Source of the DNA: Microdochium bolleyi
Taxonomy: Eukaryota; Ascomycota; Sordariomycetes; Xylariales; Microdochiaceae
Length of the DNA: 64,000 bases
Direction of reading: 5' to 3'
Assembly: GCA_001566295.1 (NCBI GenBank)
Contig: KQ964255.1
Span: 124,001-188,000 of the forward strand
The notes beneath the pieces are model-generated. The model saw only the letters and a program-made list of their open reading frames with translations, did no database searches and had not been told where the DNA came from. This document shows, piece after piece, positions 1 to 10,201 of this stretch; the stretch's first letter is position 1; each line of letters starts with the position of its first letter. The position numbers were made by a program, and so were the translations under genes.

Positions 1-390
1 GCGCGGAGAACCTGGCTCACAGCCAGAAGACTCCCGCTTCTGGCTGAGGCTTGGCTGAGTTGAAAAAAATAAAGATAGCATCGATTGCAGCTTGCGCATA
101 TGGAAGAGCGCGCATGCGCATTGGGTCATTTGGTATCATTGTACCAATCCAAGTTTAATATCATTCCATCATGCAAGCGGCCACAAACCATTTCAGTGCA
201 AAGCATACTCGAATCTCAAGTGCAATTCTGGTGCAGGAACCGTGCTATTGTACGGGTCTCTTTCGTCTATGATTTCAGCTTCTCGAGAGCGGTAGCATGA
301 AGTCATCAAGCATGCATTGGCGTGGACTTGGCAGCTATGGTTTCAGGCATGCTTGCCTCTACCTCAAAGCTAATTACACAATGACCTTTT
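1..390. other. left-edge non-coding stretch
   Basis: No gene-like coding signal is visible. The short open frames lack family resemblance and splice context. It lies downstream of the minus-strand regulator ending at 391, so part of it is probably that gene's 3' UTR. Confidence 0.5.
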
Positions 391-3300
391 TCACATACTG
401 CTACCGATATCGTCTGGGTTCATCATGTCGTCAAAGCTGATGATCCTGTCCATGCCCAGAAACGTGTCATCCATCAAGATCTGCGAAATGGCAGAAAGCT
501 GAGCAACGTCGTGCGGATCTTGGCCCCGCTGCTGCTGATGCGAATAAAGGGCGGCGTCGTTACCCGACCCCGGAGCCGCCCAGCTGTGGTGCGCACTGTC
601 GTAGTGGCTGGCAGCCGCTGCTCGGCCTGGTCCCTGGGTGTCAACGGCCGGCTCCGGGGCGCTGATGCTGACGCTGCCGCCGGTGACCAAGGCTGCCGCT
701 TGGGCTGGCCATTGGGGCGGCGTGGCTGCCTGGCCACCCGTGTGGTAGTAGTCCCGGGGCGAGGGACCAACGTGTCTAGATTGCGGAGAGGCAGATAGTG
801 CATTATTGGTAGTAGGGGGCTGGAAACGTGCCATCAAGGATGGGCGCTCCCGTGGGCGATGCGGACTTGCACCCTCCGATGGGCGTCTCGAGGCGGCGAA
901 AGATATCGAACTCCTTGACGGAGAAGGCTCAGGTAAGGGCCCTGTTTCTTGAGTCACTCCGGTCATTGTCACACGATAGTTCGGGCTGTTACACACGTCC
1001 CATCTGAGCTTGTCGAGCCGCTGCGCCAGTTGTGCGAAGAAGGAGGTGCTCCTTTGCTCATCGCTGAGACTTTGACGTTGGCCTTGCTCCTGACTATACA
1101 GAGTCGCGTCATTGACGCAGGTACCCCTCCAATGACGGTGCATATCCTCGAGGCTCTGCAAGATGAGCTGAAAATCGTCCGGGAGTTGTGTCTTGTAGTG
1201 CTGGTGATGTACTGCAGAAGAGTCAGCTTTTGTGCCAGAAGCGGAGAACGAGAACAAAGGAATCTCGGTCGGACCTAGCAAAGCCTTCGCACTGACAAAC
1301 GCGCATATCCCCATCTGCGGCGATACAGGCTTGTCTGGAGACAGCCCGCTCAGGTATTTCTGTATGATGCACGCCGTTTCGATGGCCGCGTTGGAGCACG
1401 TGTCTGCACTGAAGTCGCTGGGCAGCCGCAGCCCACGCAGATCTGCCGTCGGGTAGGCGATGCGCTGGTGTAGCAGGATCATTGAGACGTTGTGCGTCGC
1501 GTTGGCAATGGTCATGTTTGGGTCCATGACGCCCGGCATTACTTGGCGGGATACACCCGAGTCCTTCCACTGTTGTGGCAGGTACATTTTCCAACTGTGC
1601 AGAAAGTTAGCCGCTTGGTTGACCATTAGTTCGACAAGATGGCTGTCACGGTAAATAGACGTACTGCACTAGCCGTAGGTCAAGTTCTTTGAACCGTGTC
1701 AACCAGTCCGATACTTCCTTGGGGTCGCTGAAGTTGACCTTGGTCTGGAGAAAATAGGTTGTAATCTGGCTCAGAGACTCGATGGACTCGATGTAGTACC
1801 CAACTGCGCCAACGTTGCACATATTGTCGACTGTTGGGCCGGGATCGATCTGGCCCGCGGGCAGATTGCGCTTGGCAGGGCCTGAACCACCACGATCGTG
1901 TCTAGCACTGGGATAGTGGGCTGGTAAGAATGCGATGGACTTGCCAATCTTGGCAGTTGACCGGTCCCAGATGCCAAAGTATGGTGTCAGCGAAGGCTCA
2001 TTCAAGTACCACTTGCCACCATCAACGGGCAACCGTCGAGAAACATCGGCTGCAGTCAAGCTCGTGTTCCATCTAGCAACCTTGTCAGTCTGGGGCCTGT
2101 GCCTGGATCACAGAACTGCCGATGTCGCATATGCTCACCCTTGACATATTGAGGACAAACTGTGCGCTCGTCAGTTGAAAGCCCTTGACGACTTGGGTTT
2201 GAGTTGCATACACACCGATCAAGGATAAAGACATTCCAAAAGACCCGCCTCCTCTCTTCCTCTTCGAGCCAGTCTTTGGGCGCAGACAAGGCTGCGGGGT
2301 CAGAGAATAATGCTGCCGGACGGCCAGGCCGGTCTTCGGCTTCGGTCGAGAGCTCGAGGTGCTCGACAGTTCTTGTCAGGGAGCCTATCAGTGGCCAGGC
2401 CGCGCTCATGTTTCCATCTCCAATCTGCACGTCGTGGTCAGCATGGGCCTTGCCCCTCGCCTCCAGTCCGGGGAAGGCTTGCCTCTACAAATGCCAGGAT
2501 GATCAGAGCCTGCACGTTTTGCATGTGCATGCCCGTCATGGCCTCCAGCAAGACTTTGTCCTTGAGCTTTCGTGTCAGCGCCTCGACATGTCTCTGTCCC
2601 AGACGTCTCCCTTCGACCTCTAAAAAGCGTAATGAGGCGACAGTCATGGCCCGTAGGATGACCATAAGTTTCCCGCGTATTGCTGGGTCGTTTATACTTG
2701 AACGCATACTGAGCTCATGAAGCATTGGGACCCAGGGCTGGATGCGCGTGAAGTACAAGTCAAGCATATCCTCCATCATCTCTTCCAGGACGTGCTCCGG
2801 ATATGTTGGGTAGCCCGGCACGGTGAACAAGTCGTCGAGATAGCTCCGAGATCCCCCCTGAAGTCCCGAACCAGGGGCAACATCATCAATCACAGTCGGT
2901 GCTCGCGCACGCTTTCGGGGGTTGCCGTCGCCTGTCGCATGGTTCAACGCGTCGCCACTGTCCCCGTCGCCATCTCGATGGACAGCGTGCTGGTGGGCTC
3001 GGCTCAATTCTTGTAGTCCAGCCACCAATGTCGAACATGCACCCGCAAGGGAGGCGAGTGTATCGACAGGAAGAGTTCCAGCCGGCCACTGCCGTTGGGC
3101 TGGGCTCACATCATGAACGTCACTTCTCTCGCGGTCGCTGAATGGCGGCTGATGCTGCCCACCGAACACTGTCTGCTCAACTCTTTCCAGCCGCTGGCTG
3201 AGGCTGTCGACGACGCCACCACGGAGGCCTGGTTTATTCCTGCGGCCATCGTACAGACAAGATATCTCTTGGGGGGTTAACGTCCCTGTCAGCAGACTGG

Positions 3301-3615
3301 TCTACAAGATGCCTGCCAAGCAAAGTGAACTGGCATGCAGCTACAGAGCACTGCGGGCCATGACTCACGGAGACGCTCGCAGTTGGAGCACGACGGCTTC
3401 TGCCGAGAACACTTGAGCTTGCGCTTGCGGCAGCCGGTGCACGAGGGCAGGTCGGCCTCGGGGCAATCGTCGTCCGCGTCGTCCATGCTGGCCGAGGATC
3501 CGAGATGGGGTTCCGCACATGGGGTTTTGGGGAAGACAATCCCCAGGCCGACGTGACATCTGACCAGGCGCCTGGGTTCGAGTCCACTCACATGGCTAAA
3601 GTTCGGCTCGGACAT
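391..3615 (-). CDS. Zn2Cys6 transcription factor with fungal-specific TF domain, probable regulator of the glucuronide block
   Basis: Spliced model, about 936 aa: exons 3615-3369, 3267-2483, 2424-2212, 2089-1665, 1594-1275, 1211-391. A binuclear zinc cluster (C59-x2-C-x6-C-x6-C-x2-C-x6-C86) is completed across the first intron. It is followed by a basic linker and a short coiled coil (SLSQRLERVEQTV), then the fungal-specific TF middle region. That region contains the typical segments FWNVFILDR, WNTSLTAADVSRRLP, TPYFGIWD and ATHNVSMILLHQRIAYP. The C-terminus is Ser/Pro/Gln-rich and ends in an acidic stretch suited to activation. The second intron (2482-2425) uses a GC donor. The intron at 1274-1212 is 63 nt and in frame, so it does not interrupt the open frame. 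The start codon lies 183 bp from the divergent beta-glucuronidase. Control of the neighbouring glycosidases is inferred from position only. A downstream Met (residue 44) is an alternative start. Confidence 0.85.
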
Positions 3616-3798
3616 CGACGCTGGGGCGGGCTCTAGTTAGGCCCAGCAGTGGGGAGATGAGGGGAACCCAGACAAGTCTCGGCGCCTCGGCTGACCACCG
3701 GCCGGTGACTGCGCCGATGCCGGGACGCCCCGAGTCAGGCGAGTCCGGCTTGTGGGAGACTGGAGTCGCTGCGGGGAAAAGTTGGGGTTGGAGAGGAC
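3616..3798. promoter_or_regulatory. shared divergent promoter, regulator / beta-glucuronidase
   Basis: A 183-bp gap separates the two start codons (282 bp if the enzyme starts at 3898), so both promoters must overlap. No specific operator is assigned. Confidence 0.45.
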
Positions 3799-5697
3799 AT
3801 GTCCAACAGTCCCAATCCACTGACGCACATCGAGCACAGATCACTTGGTTCTTTTCCCCCATACCCAGTCTATGGGACATCAACGCTGCCGTACACCATG
3901 CTCAGACCACAGGCCAACTCTGTCCGCGAGCTGATCTCGCTCGACGGCATTTGGAACTTCGCACTCGCAACGTCCGTCGATCTCGAGGCCGACCCAGCAT
4001 GGACAAGGACACTTCCGCCAACCCTGCAGATCCCCGTGCCGGCCAGCTACAACGACATCTTCACAGAGCGTGAGATCCAGCTCCACGTCGGCTGGGTATT
4101 CTACCAGAGGCAAGTCACTGTGCCACGCCGCTGGGGGGATGCTCGAATAGTCATCCGTGTCGGTGCCGCCACGCACAGTGGCCGTGTCTACGTCAACGAC
4201 ACTTTCGTCACCGAGCACCATGGCGGCTACATGCCCTTCGACGCCGACATCACCGAGCTTGTCAAGCCTGGCGAGACGTTCCGGCTCACGATTGCTGTCA
4301 ACAACGAGCTCACCTGGGAGACGATCCCACCGGGGTCGGTGGAAGTCGCAGCAGACGGCACCCGCAAACAGGTCGTGCGGCACGACTTCTTCAACTACTC
4401 TGGCCTCCACCGGTCTGTGCAGCTCTGCTGCGTACCCACGAACCACATCAGTGATGTCAAGGTCGTGACCGACGTAGCCGGCACGGCTGGCACAATCACA
4501 TACGAGATCGAGACGAGCCAGGCCGTACAGGGGAGCAAAATCAGAGTCACCCTGGTGGACGAGGAGGGCGAGACCATTGCTGAGGCTGAGCAAGCCAAGG
4601 GAACACTCTCCGTAGAATCTGTCCACCTCTGGCAGCCTGGCGCCGCGTATCTCTACCAGCTCCGCGTCCAGCTGCTCTCCGCCAGCGGCACGATCACGGA
4701 CGACGAGTATTCGGTCAGCGTTGGCGTGAGGACAGTGAAGGTTGTTGGTAATCAGATCCACATCAACGACAAGCCCTTCTACTTCACCGGCTTCGGCAAG
4801 CACGAGGACTACCCCGTGCGCGGCAAGGGCCACGACACGGCCTTCATGGTCCACGATTTCCAGCTGCTCAAGTGGATCGGCGCCAACTCGTTCCGGACAT
4901 CGCACTACCCGTATGACGAGGACTGGCTCGACTACGCCGACCGACACGGCGTGGTCGTCATTGACGAGACGGCCGCCGTGGGGCTCAACCTCGCCATCAT
5001 AGCCGGCATCCATGGCGGCACGCACAAGCCGACCTTCTCACCCGAGACATGCAACGACCAGACGCGCGAGAACCACAAGCAGGCTCTCCGGGAGCTGATC
5101 GCGCGCGACAAGAACCACCCCAGCGTGGTCATGTGGATGGTCTCAAATGAGCCATCAGCCCACGAGGAGACGACGCGGCAATACTTTGAGCCGCTCACAA
5201 AACTGACGCGGGAGCTGGACCCCACGCGGCCAATCGCGTATGCCAACGAGAAGCAGGCCGGTCCCAGGGAGGACAAGATCATCGACCTCTTCGACGTGGT
5301 CTGCCTGAACCGCTACTACGGGTGGTACCTGTTCACGGGCGACCTCGCTGCCGCCGAGGTCGGCCTCGAGGCCGAGCTGCGCGAGTGGGAGCAGATGTAC
5401 GGCAAGCCCATCATAATGACCGAGTACGGCGCCGACACGCTGGCCGGGATGCACACCATCGGCGACGTGCCGTGGAGCGAGGACTACCAGACGCGCCTGC
5501 TGGAGATGACGCACCGCGTGTTCGACCGGGTCGACAGCGTGGTCGGCGAGCACGTGTGGAACTTTGCTGACTTCCAGACGCCAACCAACTTCATCTTCCG
5601 CGTCGACGGCAACAAGAAGGGCGTCTTCACCAGGGATCGCAAGCCGAAAGCCGCGGCACGATCCTTGCGGCAGCGGTGGACGAGTATGAAGAAGTAG
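3799..5697 (+). CDS. GH2 beta-glucuronidase, intronless
   Basis: A 632-aa protein predicted to release non-reducing-end beta-D-glucuronic acid. The order is GH2 sugar-binding jelly roll (about 35-215), immunoglobulin-like domain (about 215-310) and TIM barrel (about 310-625). The acid/base Glu is E451 in MVSNEP and the nucleophile is E542 in MTEYGADT. Their 91-residue spacing equals that of E413/E504 in E. coli GusA. The N-x-K motif that recognises the substrate carboxylate is present (N605, K607), which favours glucuronidase over galactosidase or mannosidase. NRYYGWY and the VWNFADFQT segment are also GusA-like. A second in-frame ATG at 3898, in CACCATG context, begins a GusA-like N-terminus and would give 599 aa, close to the 603 aa of GusA; either start is possible. 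There is no signal peptide, so it is probably cytosolic. Confidence 0.93.
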   Translation: MSNSPNPLTHIEHRSLGSFPPYPVYGTSTLPYTMLRPQANSVRELISLDGIWNFALATSVDLEADPAWTRTLPPTLQIPVPASYNDIFTEREIQLHVGWVFYQRQVTVPRRWGDARIVIRVGAATHSGRVYVNDTFVTEHHGGYMPFDADITELVKPGETFRLTIAVNNELTWETIPPGSVEVAADGTRKQVVRHDFFNYSGLHRSVQLCCVPTNHISDVKVVTDVAGTAGTITYEIETSQAVQGSKIRVTLVDEEGETIAEAEQAKGTLSVESVHLWQPGAAYLYQLRVQLLSASGTITDDEYSVSVGVRTVKVVGNQIHINDKPFYFTGFGKHEDYPVRGKGHDTAFMVHDFQLLKWIGANSFRTSHYPYDEDWLDYADRHGVVVIDETAAVGLNLAIIAGIHGGTHKPTFSPETCNDQTRENHKQALRELIARDKNHPSVVMWMVSNEPSAHEETTRQYFEPLTKLTRELDPTRPIAYANEKQAGPREDKIIDLFDVVCLNRYYGWYLFTGDLAAAEVGLEAELREWEQMYGKPIIMTEYGADTLAGMHTIGDVPWSEDYQTRLLEMTHRVFDRVDSVVGEHVWNFADFQTPTNFIFRVDGNKKGVFTRDRKPKAAARSLRQRWTSMKK

Positions 5698-5846
5698 TAG
5701 TTTAGGAATGTAGATGAATATAGATGATCACAAAGTTTCCGCAGTCATAACTCGAAGCGTGTGTGAATGAACCTCGTTGTGCATTATGTGGCTACAACGG
5801 TATCATATAGGAATGGAGATGGTCCTGGCACAAGCTCAATTGATGA

Positions 5847-7388
5847 CTATGCTCCCATCCGTAGCAACTGCGTGCCGAATTCTATCAAGAAGTAGTCTGC
5901 ATATACAAGCCCACAGTCTGCCACTTTTATTGGCAGGGTTGGGCTTGCTGCCACTGTGGCATTCCGCAAGATGGCATCAAAGGTCTCGCAACCTTCCCTA
6001 CCACCGACTCCTGTATACAGACCGTCTTCACCGATGGTCAGCCGCTCCAACGGCTTGGACAGGGACATCTTCAATGTCTCTTGGACGATCCTGATAGCGC
6101 TGTCAAAATATCGCACACCGAGTGCTGCTTGCCCCTGGGTTGATAATATCTGCGATAAGAGCAGCATCCCGTAAGCGGCCACGACTCCGGCCGAGGTGTC
6201 CCTCAGCGGTGCATCCTCGTTCTCGATCGGCGCCTGGAAGTCCCAGACGGGCACGTGCCGCCCGACAATCTCCCCGCTGACCAGGCGCTCCACGCAGGGA
6301 GGCGCCAACTCGAGCTGGAGCAGGAAGTACTCTGCCAGGCCGCATGCGGCGTCGAGGAAGCGCGGCTGCCGCGTCCACCGGTAGCACTGGGCGAACCCGG
6401 TGATGGCCCAGGCCTGGCCGCGCGACCACGTCGAGTCGGCGCTGAAGCCCTGCGCGGTCAGCCGCTCCGCGACGTCCCCCGTCGCGGCGTCGAAGTTGAT
6501 GACGTGCCGGGAGCTGTAGAGCATGCCCGTGTAGCCTGCCCTCCAGAGCTTGGGCTCTGGGCGCAGGTGTGTCCCCAGGACCACGCGCGCGTGCGAGGTC
6601 GCCACCTCGGAGAGGTACCTGTTGCCCGTCTGCGCGGCGGCGTAGTAGAGCAGGTCCAGGTTCATCAGCGAGTCGACAATGACGATGTAGTTTTGTTTCC
6701 GGCCCTTGCCGCCCGTGACGAGCTGCCATATCTCGGGATCCCAGGACCGGATGGCGCCCACTACCGGGTCGAAGCGGGTGGCGAGATTGTTTGCTGCCGT
6801 GATGATGGTCGCTAGGGCGGCCTCGTCGTGGTACATTTCCCAGCGAGGCCGCATGTGTGGCAGCATGATGAAGCCCATGTCATGCGTGTTGGTGAGGCGG
6901 GCCTCGGCGTGTATCGGATCTGACCATGTCCGCCCAAGCACCTCGAGGCGGCGACGGAGAGCGGGCAGGTCGATGGCGTCTTTCGTCCCTGTCCTGACAC
7001 TCTCTGGGTACTTGTTCACACGCTCGAGGAGTGAATAGATGCTCCCTGGGAAGAAGCCACACGTCCAGAAGTCGATCGGCTTGGACAGATATAGGCCTGC
7101 CCCTTTGCCCGATTGCAGGACATGATGCGGGTAGCTTGTCGGAGGAGTCTGTGAAGGCCAGCCAAGTTAGTGCAGTGCTCTTTTACAAGATGCCTAGAGG
7201 GTCTGATTTGTCCTTACGTTGCTATCCAGCTGTTTTTGTGCCACCCGAAGAACTTTTGCTGTTATAGACTGATCAAACAGCTCGTGCAGCTGGTGAACAA
7301 CAGCTCTCGCGGCTCCCTGCTGCAGGATGGATTGTATGGTGCTGTTCTGCTGCGACTCGCCAATGTCCGGGCAGGCAATGCTCCCCAT
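5847..7388 (-). CDS. GH88 unsaturated glucuronyl hydrolase
   Basis: Two exons, 7388-7218 and 7148-5847, about 490 aa; the 69-bp intron has donor GTAAGG and acceptor TTCACAG. The family hydrates the 4,5-double bond of unsaturated uronyl residues left by polysaccharide lyases, releasing the non-reducing uronate. Visible landmarks are the N-terminal DFWTCGFFPGSIY segment, NTHDMGF with the first conserved Asp (D147), and IVDSLMNL with the second (D216), then SRGQAWAITGFAQCYRWT of the alpha/alpha barrel. Exon 1 was recovered because its frame joins QLDSN to TPPTSYP as in family members. No signal peptide is seen. It lies tail to tail with the beta-glucuronidase (149 bp) and is divergent from the DUF2264 gene, implying co-function on glucuronate-containing oligosaccharides. 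Confidence 0.92.
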
Positions 7389-7903
7389 GCTGGCAGCCGG
7401 GTGTGATGGAGGAAGCTGTCTGGTCTGTCTGTGGTGCGTGCAGCGCGGGCGGCTCACCTGGCCATCGGACATAGATGTTGTCGACTTCACGCGCAGAGAC
7501 AGTACTGTACACCACGGACGCGACCGCTCGCGTAATCCGGAGCATCCAGGGTCCAGCCGGCAGCGCCACCGATTCGCAACCTGGGGTGCTGCTGCAGACA
7601 GCGGAGTTTCGGACAAAGTACCGGCCGCGCCCTCCGTCATGGGGCCATCCCCACGCCGCACACTCGCGCCACGGACGCGGGGTCGACAGTAGCGGCAAGA
7701 ATTTCCATCGATCCATGCCTGGCTACTCCGCATTGGCACACGACATCCTCGGATCTCGCCGAGAGAGCTGGCCACCCTGAGACGGCAGAGCAGTGAGGCA
7801 ACCAGATCTTGTGCTGGCACGGACCGGCATTCTCACAAGATGCCGCAGCATACCTCGATTGCGATTCCATCCACATGATCCGTCAGTCACCAGTAATCAG
7901 ACA
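7389..7903. promoter_or_regulatory. divergent promoter region, GH88 / DUF2264
   Basis: This 515-bp gap lies between the two start codons. Open frames here are short and were judged non-coding. If the DUF2264 gene starts at the upstream in-frame ATG (7793), the gap shortens to 404 bp. Confidence 0.45.
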
Positions 7904-10201
7904 ATGCCTGGACTCGCTGGGTTCTCGGACAACCCTCTCCAGAGTCGGGATGATGTGGCCCGCGCGGCCAGGGCTCTCTTGAGACCTCTAGTTCCGCACT
8001 TCTCGCCAGGCCGGGCACGAGTCTGCATACCAAGCGCGACATCTGCTCACTTTGACGAGACCGCGGCTAAGCTCGAGGGATTCGCGCGTCCTCTGTGGGC
8101 TCTCAGTGCACTCCTCCTCGGTGCCGACGAGCTTCAAGACTTGCAGCTCGTCCATCCTTGGCTCGATGGCTTCGAAACTGGACCGGACCCCAACCATCCC
8201 GAGTACTGGGGCGATATCGAGGACTATGACCAGCGCATGGTCGAGGCCGAAACCATTTCCATCGCCTTGCTGGTGATTCCGCAGGACATATTGTGGCGGA
8301 GGCTCAGCTCGCAGGCTCAGCATCACCTCATCGCGTGGCTCTCGACTATACTCGACTGCGAGATCCACGCAGCAAACTGGCTGTGGTTCCGCGTCTTCGC
8401 CTGCCTGGCCCTGCTGAAGACCTGCGGCGTCGACACGGCGAAACTGCGAACGACGCTGAAGACGGACTTGGAGGCACTCGACAATTTCTACATGGGCGAT
8501 GGCTGGTCGAGCGACGGGCAGTGGCGGACTACTGCCATGGACGACGAAGAGCTGAACAACTACAAACAGACTGGTAAAGCGAACACGATCCCGCTCGGAC
8601 GCGCGGCTGACTACTATTCGGGGAGCTTCGCAATCCAGTTCAGCCAGCTGCTCTACACACACTTTGCAGGGGATCTGGATGCCACCAGGACCGAGAGATA
8701 CCGGGAGCAGGCACGGCTCTTCGGTGCCAACTTTGTCCAGTACTTTGACGCAGGCGGCGCGGCGATACCGTTTGGGAGATCGTTGGTCTATCGCTTCGCA
8801 TGCGGCGGCTACTTCGCGGCACTGGCCGTGGCCAAGGTTCCGGACATGCCAGCATGTCTGGCAACGCAAGGCGCCATCAAGGGCTTTCTCCTCCGCCATC
8901 TGCGCTGGTGGGCTCGCCACTCTGGCAACATTTTCCACGTCGACGGCACGCTGAACTTGGGCTGGACATACCCGCAAATGTACCTGACTGAAGACTATAA
9001 CTCGCCACAGTCGGTCTACTGGGCCATGAAGGCTTTCTTCTGCGTTGCGCTTAGTGCTGAGGATGACTTCTGGACATCTACCGAGGAGGGATATCCTCAG
9101 CCGACGCTACTCACCAAGAAGAATCTGCCAGATGATCAAAACACATCTCACGAAATCCTGCTGGCAACTGTCAAGATTGCCGGCCCGCACGGCCAGATCA
9201 CATGCAACCACCCTGGCGGGAACCACCACTTCCTGCTGAACAGCGCCCAGTTCATCGCGATACCGTTCAAGGGAGTGCAAGCCAAGTACAGCAAGTTCGC
9301 CTACTCGTCGTCGTTCGGGTTCTCTGTGCCTTCTGGGGCGCACGGCCTGAGCCAGCTCGCTCCGGACAGCGTGCTGGCGCTCAGCCGGGATGGCACGCAG
9401 ACGTGGGCTGTCAAATACAAGTGCAGCACACCTCGATACTCGATGGTGTCAGTCATCAGCAGCAGCTCTGGACACGTGCAGAGGGGGCTTGGACAGGTAC
9501 CGATAGTGACAGTGGAGTGGTGGCCGTGGGCGGACAGACAAGTCGCCGTGCACACGACACTGATCCCTCCGACAGACCGCTGGCCGGACTGGCACATCCG
9601 TGTGCACCGCATAAAGGTCACGCACGACGCGGCGTGCAACTCGTGCACTGGAGGTCCCTACGCGAGACTCTTCACTGTCGAGGGTGGCTTCGCGATCCAT
9701 GGCCAGCAGGCCGGCAACAACCGAGTCCTGAAGCACCGAGCACTCGAAGAGCTGACGGACAGCTGCCAGGCGGGTGAGGTCGAGGGCGTGTATCAGACGG
9801 CGGGATCCGTGCTTGTTGCGAGCGAGCAGGGCATGTCTGGAATCGTCGCGGACCAGCACTGCCTGCCGCCTGGACAGCCTGCACCGCGGGCGATGATGCT
9901 GGCCGCGGAGCCGAACACGAACATCATGCGGCAGAAGTCTGTGATACCGTGCATCGAAGGCGTGGTTCGCCCTTGGCAGGGGAGGCATTCCAATCCCGGG
10001 CAGGAGGAGAGAGAGGACGTTATTGTCCTGGTTACCAAGGTTTTCGCCATTTCATCCGAAGGCAACGGGGGCAGAGATCTGCCTGCGGGGAGCAGGTCCC
10101 TGAGGCAAAGATGGCTTGATGTGCCGAGAATTGCAGGTGTTGCTGGTGCGCTACTCTCGGAGGAGGGCGAGGATTATATCTCGATACCTGCAATGGAGTA
10201 G
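7904..10201 (+). CDS. DUF2264 family protein, probable glycan-degrading enzyme
   Basis: Intronless, 765 aa from the ATG at 7904, where the family-like sequence begins; an in-frame ATG at 7793 would add 37 residues. The N-terminal two thirds has the DUF2264 pattern: start with the SRDDVARAARALLRPL region, then GFARPLWAL, FVQYFDAGGAAIPFGRSL, HLRWW and GWTYPQMYLTEDYNSPQSVYWAMKAF. This is an alpha/alpha-toroid type hydrolase region followed by a beta-rich C-terminus. As I recall, bacterial DUF2264 proteins sit in polysaccharide-utilisation loci and one branch has exo-beta-glucuronidase activity (GH154); that fits the GH2 and GH88 neighbours but cannot be verified here. No signal peptide. Family call is strong; exact reaction is inference. 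Confidence 0.82.
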   Translation: MPGLAGFSDNPLQSRDDVARAARALLRPLVPHFSPGRARVCIPSATSAHFDETAAKLEGFARPLWALSALLLGADELQDLQLVHPWLDGFETGPDPNHPEYWGDIEDYDQRMVEAETISIALLVIPQDILWRRLSSQAQHHLIAWLSTILDCEIHAANWLWFRVFACLALLKTCGVDTAKLRTTLKTDLEALDNFYMGDGWSSDGQWRTTAMDDEELNNYKQTGKANTIPLGRAADYYSGSFAIQFSQLLYTHFAGDLDATRTERYREQARLFGANFVQYFDAGGAAIPFGRSLVYRFACGGYFAALAVAKVPDMPACLATQGAIKGFLLRHLRWWARHSGNIFHVDGTLNLGWTYPQMYLTEDYNSPQSVYWAMKAFFCVALSAEDDFWTSTEEGYPQPTLLTKKNLPDDQNTSHEILLATVKIAGPHGQITCNHPGGNHHFLLNSAQFIAIPFKGVQAKYSKFAYSSSFGFSVPSGAHGLSQLAPDSVLALSRDGTQTWAVKYKCSTPRYSMVSVISSSSGHVQRGLGQVPIVTVEWWPWADRQVAVHTTLIPPTDRWPDWHIRVHRIKVTHDAACNSCTGGPYARLFTVEGGFAIHGQQAGNNRVLKHRALEELTDSCQAGEVEGVYQTAGSVLVASEQGMSGIVADQHCLPPGQPAPRAMMLAAEPNTNIMRQKSVIPCIEGVVRPWQGRHSNPGQEEREDVIVLVTKVFAISSEGNGGRDLPAGSRSLRQRWLDVPRIAGVAGALLSEEGEDYISIPAME

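Noticed and set aside
3880..5025. 381-codon minus-strand open frame
   Set aside because: Antisense to the beta-glucuronidase; no family resemblance.
7988..8977. 329-codon minus-strand open frame
   Set aside because: Antisense shadow of the DUF2264 gene.
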